Assembly: GCA_014379585.1 (NCBI GenBank)
Contig: JACMLN010000187.1
Span: forward strand, 1-40,124
Length of the DNA: 40,124 nt
DNA from: Gloeobacterales cyanobacterium ES-bin-313
GTDB lineage: Bacteria; Cyanobacteriota; Cyanobacteriia; Gloeobacterales; Gloeobacteraceae
Reading direction: 5' to 3'
In this document: piece after piece, positions 35,400-40,124 of the stretch
How positions within the stretch are numbered: position 1 is the stretch's first letter
Layout of the letters: each line of letters starts with the position of its first letter
Program-made: the position numbers and the translations under genes
The notes under the pieces: model-generated
The model's input: the letters and a program-made list of their open reading frames with translations, nothing else
The model's database searches: none
Told to the model about the DNA's origin: nothing

Positions 35400-36899
35400 A
35401 TGACAGGTTTGATTGGGAAAAATGCTGAAGGGTTGAAAGATTCACAATCGCCAAGGCCAGGAAAACCTCCAAAGCCAGATTCGCCACCACCTCATATCAA
35501 TGTTTCACCCAATGTCTGGGTCTACGAAGGCGAAGCTTACGACTTCACAGATTTTATCAAAAAGCATCCAGGGGGCGAGTTCTTCATCGGGCGGATGCGC
35601 AATCGCGATGTCACGACCGTGGTGAATATCTTTCATCGCAATCCTGAGAAGGTGAAGCGCAGGCTCAAGCAGTACGCCCTCGGTCGGCCTGCCACGGCTG
35701 AGGACATGCACCCCAAGTACAATGCGCCCCCATTTCTATTTCGGCCTACTTTTGATGCGTGGCGCGATACACCCCGGTTTCAGTTTGGCGATAAGTCTCA
35801 ATTACTCGATGTGATTCGTAAACGTCTCAACGAGCCGGAGATGGTCAAAAAAGTGGCTCGCATGGATCAGCTTTTTGATGGAATTACCCTTATTCTTGGG
35901 ATCTTTTATGTGCTGGTGGAACTATTGCGCCTCGGTGCGCCTGCTTGGATGCCAGCGCCGCTTTTTGTGCCCTTGATGGTCGTTCTGCGCATCGCGCTTT
36001 CGGGGGCTGGTCACTATTTGATCCACCGTCCGCAGGTGGGACTTACAAAAGCCTTGGGTCAAATTTTTGACCTGAACTACATGCCGATGACTCTGGTGGT
36101 GCTCGATGGACACACTTTGATTCATCATCCTTATGCTCAGAGTGAAGTCGATATAAAGCGCACCGTTTTCACTGGAATGCTGGAGTTGCCCCGCTTCTTT
36201 CGGGTGCCTATCCATACAGTCCATAAGTTCGGCCAGATCTTTAGTGGCATGTTGATCCGCACCACTGAGATCTGGGCACTTGGTCTTAAGGTCGGGATTC
36301 AAGATCTCTACGGTTCCTGGGAAGGGGCAGTTCCCTACATCTTGGGTAGCTACGCAGTTCGCTTTCTTTTGGTTGCTGAGTTCTTTGCCTTCTTGATCGC
36401 TGGGGATCTGCTCACTTGGATTCTTCAGTTCGCGATTACCCTCTGGTTGAGTCAGTTCATGATCGTGGCTAGCCATGACTTTCAGCCCGATGAAGTCGAT
36501 ACCCAGAGCATCCAGCAGCAAGACTGGGGCATTTTCCAAATCGAAAATTCTTACGACTTAACCGTTGTTGGCAACAAGTACATCGACTGTTTTCTTTCAG
36601 CCGGTCTGAGTCCCCACCGCGTCCACCATGTCCTACCTCATCAAAAGAGCGGCTACGCCAACTTGGCCAGCGAGGGGATCGTCCGCGAGGCGGCGGCTGA
36701 ATTTGGTGTGGAATGGCTGCCTCCCAAAAACTTCTTTGTGGATCGGATGCCGGACTTGATCAAGATCTATTTACTGGTTCCCTCTTTTCCAGCTCGGATA
36801 AATGGTCACGGGTTGTGGCGCGAGCACTTCGATCCAATCGCCCTGCGCGAATGCGTCACTTACATGCTGAAGGGCTTCAAAGGCATCGGTTCCATCTAG
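35400..36899 (+). CDS. Cytochrome b5-fatty acid desaturase/hydroxylase fusion
   Basis: 499 aa. Residues 15-32 are Pro-rich. Cytochrome b5 domain, about 35-100: HPGG (His56) and second heme His79, 23 residues apart. Membrane desaturase domain, 155-440: histidine boxes HYLIH (205-209), HTLIHH (238-243) and HRVHH (406-410), with extra His359 and His414. This is the di-iron desaturase/hydroxylase fold with built-in electron donor. Substrate unknown. AGAGG lies 7 bases before ATG 35400. It sits between the type III PKS and the exporter, so it may oxidise the acyl starter or the polyketide's alkyl tail (inference). Confidence 0.9.
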   Translation: MTGLIGKNAEGLKDSQSPRPGKPPKPDSPPPHINVSPNVWVYEGEAYDFTDFIKKHPGGEFFIGRMRNRDVTTVVNIFHRNPEKVKRRLKQYALGRPATAEDMHPKYNAPPFLFRPTFDAWRDTPRFQFGDKSQLLDVIRKRLNEPEMVKKVARMDQLFDGITLILGIFYVLVELLRLGAPAWMPAPLFVPLMVVLRIALSGAGHYLIHRPQVGLTKALGQIFDLNYMPMTLVVLDGHTLIHHPYAQSEVDIKRTVFTGMLELPRFFRVPIHTVHKFGQIFSGMLIRTTEIWALGLKVGIQDLYGSWEGAVPYILGSYAVRFLLVAEFFAFLIAGDLLTWILQFAITLWLSQFMIVASHDFQPDEVDTQSIQQQDWGIFQIENSYDLTVVGNKYIDCFLSAGLSPHRVHHVLPHQKSGYANLASEGIVREAAAEFGVEWLPPKNFFVDRMPDLIKIYLLVPSFPARINGHGLWREHFDPIALRECVTYMLKGFKGIGSI

Positions 36900-36932
36900 T
36901 CCCTGGGAACTTATACAAATGGCAGGATCACC

Positions 36933-38720
36933 ATGAAATTTCTTCGCTTTCTTCTCCAAGTGTCCTGGCAACAGATGCTCCTCGCTGGAGCAACAGGACT
37001 GGTCAGCGGCTGCGGCAATGCGTTCTTGATCTATTTGATCAATCAAGCGATCAATCAGTCCTCGCCACCGAATGCACTGTTCTACTTCGGTGCTCTGGCA
37101 ATTCTGACTTTATTGACAAGCATTCTTTCTCAGTTTTTCTTGATTCGTCTGGCGCAAAACGCGATCTATCAGTTGCGGTTGCGCCTCAGCCAAAATATTT
37201 TGCATTCCCCGCTTACCCACCTGGAAAAGCTTGGCACAAATCGCCTTTTGGCAACGCTTACCGAAGATGTGCGGTTTCTTTCGAAGGCTGTGGCTGTCGT
37301 TCCCGTGCTCTGCATCGATTTGGCAACCATTGTCGGCACGGTCATCTACATGGCTTGGCTGTCCGGCGGGATTTTTGTGATTACCTGCACGATCACGGCT
37401 CTGTCGATCCTGTTTGTCCAGACTCAAGTGCGCAAAGCACAGCAACTCTTTGCCCTTGCCCGTGAAGAGGAAGACCATCTGTTTAAACATTTTCAGGCGA
37501 TTGTTTCTGGGATCAAGGAGTTTAAACTGCACCGTCTGAGGCAGGAAGATTTTCTTGATACTGAACTGCGGGAGACTGCCGAAACGCTGAAGCAGAAAAA
37601 CACGAGAGCAATGGAACGCTTCGCTGCTGCCAATGTGTTGGGGCAACTCACCCAGTTCCTTCTGCTTGGTTTTATTCTATTTTTTCTGGCCAATTTTTGG
37701 CAGATTTCCGTGCCACTGCTGGCGAGTTACATCCTGGCTACGACCTATCTGGCGCTGCCGATGCAAAATCTACTCAGCCGGATGCCGGACTTGATCCAGG
37801 GCAATGTCGCCCTCAAGAAGATCGAACAGATGAACCTTGCCCTCGCCCAACAGACAGAAGTACTTTCGACAAAGCAAGCGATTGTTAGTTCACAGGTGGA
37901 ATTGTCTTTAAATCAAGTCACCTATGCCTACGAGAATGAAGGGGGAATGCTTCCTCCTCCGCACCCCATGGGGGATTTCCCGCCCCACCCGCAAGAGCAT
38001 TTTGCTGGCCATGGTCATCCACCTGAAAGGGGTCTGCCACCCCATCCCCATCCACGACCACACCATGGCGCGAGAATGAACGAAAATGGGCGGGGATTTC
38101 CGCCGAGTCTACCTGAACGCGGTTTTCAACTTGGGCCAGTCAGTCTTTCGTTTCAGTCTGGAAAGATTACTTTCCTGGTCGGTGGCAATGGCAGTGGGAA
38201 ATCCACGCTTGCAAAACTGATCACTGGCCTCTACAGCCCACAATCTGGAACGATCACGCTTAACGGCACCTTGATCACAGAAGAGAACCGTGAGTGGTAT
38301 CGTCAGCATTTCTCGGCCATCTTTTCGGATTTCTTTCTCTTTGATCGCTGCTTGGGGATGGGCAATGCCGACTTAGATCATGAAGCCACGAGGTATCTCA
38401 AGCACTTGCAACTCGACCACAAAGTGCAAGTCAAAAATGGCGTTTTTTCGACGACCCAACTTTCCCAGGGGCAACGCAAACGTCTGGCTTTACTCATCGC
38501 CTACTTAGAAGATCGGCCTGTGTACGTTTTCGACGAATGGGCAGCAGATCAAGAGCCACAGTTTCGGGAGTTCTTTTACAAAGAGATTCTGCCCAGTCTT
38601 AAGCAGCGCCGCAAAACAGTGCTTGTGATCACCCACGACGATCGCTACTTCCACATGGCAGATCAGCTGATCAAACTAGATTACGGTCAGATCGAAAACA
38701 AACTCGCTGAACGGTTCTAG
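36933..38720 (+). CDS. ABC exporter (SyrD/PvdE-like half-transporter) with His-rich insertion
   Basis: 595 aa. Six membrane segments in residues 10-290, then an ATPase domain: Walker A GGNGSGKST (417-425), signature LSQGQRKRLAL, Walker B VYVFDEW. The overall pattern fits cyclic-peptide/siderophore export transporters (YojI/PvdE type). Between the first ATPase strand (LNQVTYAYENEG) and FQLGPVSLSF lies an insertion of about 55 residues (340-395) with nine His and many Pro/Gly (HPHPRPHHG), not seen in the family that I know. Starts 33 bases after the desaturase gene. Confidence 0.9.
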   Translation: MKFLRFLLQVSWQQMLLAGATGLVSGCGNAFLIYLINQAINQSSPPNALFYFGALAILTLLTSILSQFFLIRLAQNAIYQLRLRLSQNILHSPLTHLEKLGTNRLLATLTEDVRFLSKAVAVVPVLCIDLATIVGTVIYMAWLSGGIFVITCTITALSILFVQTQVRKAQQLFALAREEEDHLFKHFQAIVSGIKEFKLHRLRQEDFLDTELRETAETLKQKNTRAMERFAAANVLGQLTQFLLLGFILFFLANFWQISVPLLASYILATTYLALPMQNLLSRMPDLIQGNVALKKIEQMNLALAQQTEVLSTKQAIVSSQVELSLNQVTYAYENEGGMLPPPHPMGDFPPHPQEHFAGHGHPPERGLPPHPHPRPHHGARMNENGRGFPPSLPERGFQLGPVSLSFQSGKITFLVGGNGSGKSTLAKLITGLYSPQSGTITLNGTLITEENREWYRQHFSAIFSDFFLFDRCLGMGNADLDHEATRYLKHLQLDHKVQVKNGVFSTTQLSQGQRKRLALLIAYLEDRPVYVFDEWAADQEPQFREFFYKEILPSLKQRRKTVLVITHDDRYFHMADQLIKLDYGQIENKLAERF

Positions 38721-38857
38721 GAAATAACGCACCGTTTCGCGATCATAAAGTTGCCGAATAAGATCGCAAGAATCCGATGGTGCTTTGCTGGCTCAATCCG
38801 TAGCATTGTGATTAAGCCTGAGCTGAAGGGCAGGCAGAGTAGTCCTTGGAGATTTTT

Positions 38858-39940
38858 GTGAAATGTTCGACAGGTGAACCGTTTTCAACCGATGCACTGC
38901 GATGGAATGCCCTTGCCCAGAGAGATCCGCGCTCGGAGGAGGCATTTCTTTATGGGGTCAAAACTACGGGAATTTATTGCCGCCCTACCTGTGCTTCGCG
39001 CTTGCCTAAGCCTGACAATGTTCGGTTTTTCCAAAGTACGGCTGAGGCGCAGGAGGCTGGTTTTCGACCCTGTAAGCGCTGCCAACCAAATGCCACAGCG
39101 CCACAAGCAGAAAGAGTTGAACTTGTGACTCGGATATGCAAACTGATTGAAACCTCCGAAACTGAACGGCCATTGAGTGAATTGGCGGCAGTAGCAGGGC
39201 TGAGTCAGTACCACTTCCAGCGGTTATTCAAAGAGATCGTCGGGATTTCACCGAAAGCCTACGGGAAAACTCAGCGGGAAAAGCGGGTGCGGGATCAATT
39301 GCAGCAAGGCACATCTGTGACACAGACGATTTATGACGCTGGATTTGGCACAAGTAGTCATTTTTATGAAGGAGCAACGGAGATGCTGGGAATGGCACCG
39401 AGTCAATACAAAACAGGGGCAAGAAATATTGCTATTCAGTTTGCGATTGCGCGCTCTTTTCTGGGTTGGGTTATGGTCGCGGCTACAGAACGGGGTATCT
39501 GCGCCATCGATTTCGGTGACACACCGGAGGCTTTGACAGCGGGTTTGAAGCTGCGCTTTCCGAAGGCGCAACTTCGAGAACCTGACCTGAATTTTTCAGA
39601 TTGGGTGGCTCAAGTAATTGCTTTGATCGAAACACCTAAGCGGGGATTAGATCTACCCCTGGATATTCAAGGAACCGCTTTTCAGCAGCGCGTTTGGAAA
39701 GCCTTGCAGAGCATTCCTTCTGGATCGACGATGAGCTATTCAGAAGTCGCGAAACAGATCGACAGTCCATCCGCTGTTCGAGCGGTTGCCACTGCCTGCG
39801 CTGCGAATACCCTTGCTGTTGCGATTCCTTGCCACCGCGTTGTACGGAGCAATGGGGAACTGAGCGGTTATCGCTGGGGGGTTGAACGCAAACGCGCTCT
39901 GCTAGAACGGGAAGCTTCTCCAGGTTTTGAGGCGGTTTGA
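38858..39940 (+). CDS. ada: Bifunctional DNA-alkylation transcriptional regulator and methyltransferase
   Basis: 360 aa. Zinc/methyl-phosphotriester site Cys41, Cys45, Cys72, Cys75 (GIYCRPTCASR, FRPCKRCQP). AraC-type helix-turn-helix in the middle (LSELAAVAGLSQYHFQRLFKEI). C-terminal O6-methylguanine site PCHRVV with Cys at about 325. All key residues are present. GTG 38858 was chosen because GGAG lies 6 bases upstream; a TTG at 38846 would add four residues. The 137 bases upstream hold nothing recognised. Confidence 0.95.
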   Translation: MKCSTGEPFSTDALRWNALAQRDPRSEEAFLYGVKTTGIYCRPTCASRLPKPDNVRFFQSTAEAQEAGFRPCKRCQPNATAPQAERVELVTRICKLIETSETERPLSELAAVAGLSQYHFQRLFKEIVGISPKAYGKTQREKRVRDQLQQGTSVTQTIYDAGFGTSSHFYEGATEMLGMAPSQYKTGARNIAIQFAIARSFLGWVMVAATERGICAIDFGDTPEALTAGLKLRFPKAQLREPDLNFSDWVAQVIALIETPKRGLDLPLDIQGTAFQQRVWKALQSIPSGSTMSYSEVAKQIDSPSAVRAVATACAANTLAVAIPCHRVVRSNGELSGYRWGVERKRALLEREASPGFEAV

Positions 39941-39988
39941 AGAAAAATGAGTATTGTTACTTGCGGGAAATATGGCGAACGGCACCAA

Positions 39989-40050
39989 AGGGATGGGGCA
40001 AGCCCCTCCCTCTGGACTCCCACCCCGTGGGGGACAGAAGCCTGTCCCCC
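39989..40050. repeat. Palindromic G/C-rich element downstream of ada
   Basis: Two strong hairpins. AGGGA-T-GGGGC/GCCCCTCCCT (39989-40011, one bulged T) and GGGGGACAG-AAGC-CTGTCCCCC (40029-40050, perfect 9 bp). An alternative CCCAC/GTGGG pairing lies between them. The composition is unlike the rest of the window, as in REP-type intergenic repeats. It may also end ada transcription. No gene is called in 39941-40124. Confidence 0.45.
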
Positions 40051-40124
40051 ACACCCCCTTGGCAACTTTAGTGGCTTGGTACTCGGTGTTGCTGGGTTGC
40101 GCAGGCTTTTTGGCACGATGCGGG

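Noticed and set aside
36713-37465. 250-codon frame across the desaturase-exporter junction
   Set aside because: It overlaps two clearly recognised genes in another frame and reads as Arg/Ser/His-rich shadow sequence.
39868-40116. 82-codon minus-strand frame at the right edge
   Set aside because: It runs through the palindromes and the end of ada, and its composition reflects those repeats.
1-40124. CRISPR arrays, insertion sequences, rRNA, phage or integrase genes
   Set aside because: No regularly spaced repeats, transposase or integrase motifs, or rRNA-like sequences were seen on either strand.

Overview
The window comes from a cyanobacterium. It carries a complete allophycocyanin core operon (apcE-apcA-apcB-apcC), the ferredoxin-binding NDH-1 subunit NdhS, a cyanobacterial-type EbsA pilus protein and cyanobacterial-type accA. 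Full GCGATCGC (HIP1) octamers are almost absent. The four linker repeats in ApcE imply a large (pentacylindrical-class) phycobilisome core. An early-branching lineage is possible, but the window alone cannot fix the genus.

Layout, 0-9.4 kb, mostly minus strand: the start of a glycogen branching enzyme gene cut by the window edge; a translationally coupled operon of a TPR-AAA ATPase, a TPR membrane protein and a GT-C-like membrane protein (4529 to 644); tRNA-Val(GAC) with its own terminator; two adjacent secreted proteins that together look like one copper amine oxidase split into an N2/N3-domain subunit and a catalytic-domain subunit; a lone LivH-type permease on the plus strand; then ybeY, dgkA, ndhS and ebsA on the minus strand. 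9.4-15 kb: the apc operon with a structured leader, a structured apcE-apcA spacer with a small ORF, and a strong terminator after apcC. 15-26 kb: a TPR membrane protein, a pair of M16 proteases (one active, one lacking the zinc motif), a class II aldolase family protein, a TPR-CHAT predicted lipoprotein, accA, a GT4 glycosyltransferase and two tightly divergent exported proteins of unknown function. 26-31.5 kb: purK-purE, a small dimeric alpha/beta-barrel protein, ribD, a small Cys-rich protein with a TTG start, and uvrB. A PPK2 remnant follows that starts downstream of both Walker motifs.

The most novel-looking region is 32.0-38.7 kb. It holds an ECF sigma factor of the type usually paired with Ser/Thr kinases, divergent from an 84-aa protein that matches only the N-terminal leader domain of such kinases, and then a secreted protein with a duplicated Spy/LTxxQ-like unit. 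The 84-aa gene and the Spy-like gene share upstream elements. Next comes a compact three-gene set: a type III polyketide synthase, a cytochrome b5-fatty acid desaturase/hydroxylase fusion, and an ABC exporter with a His/Pro-rich insertion in its ATPase half. I infer an undescribed pathway that makes, oxidises and exports an alkylresorcinol- or alkylpyrone-like lipid, possibly linked to an envelope-stress regulator. An Ada alkylation-response protein and G/C-rich palindromes end the window. No insertion sequence, CRISPR array or rRNA was seen.
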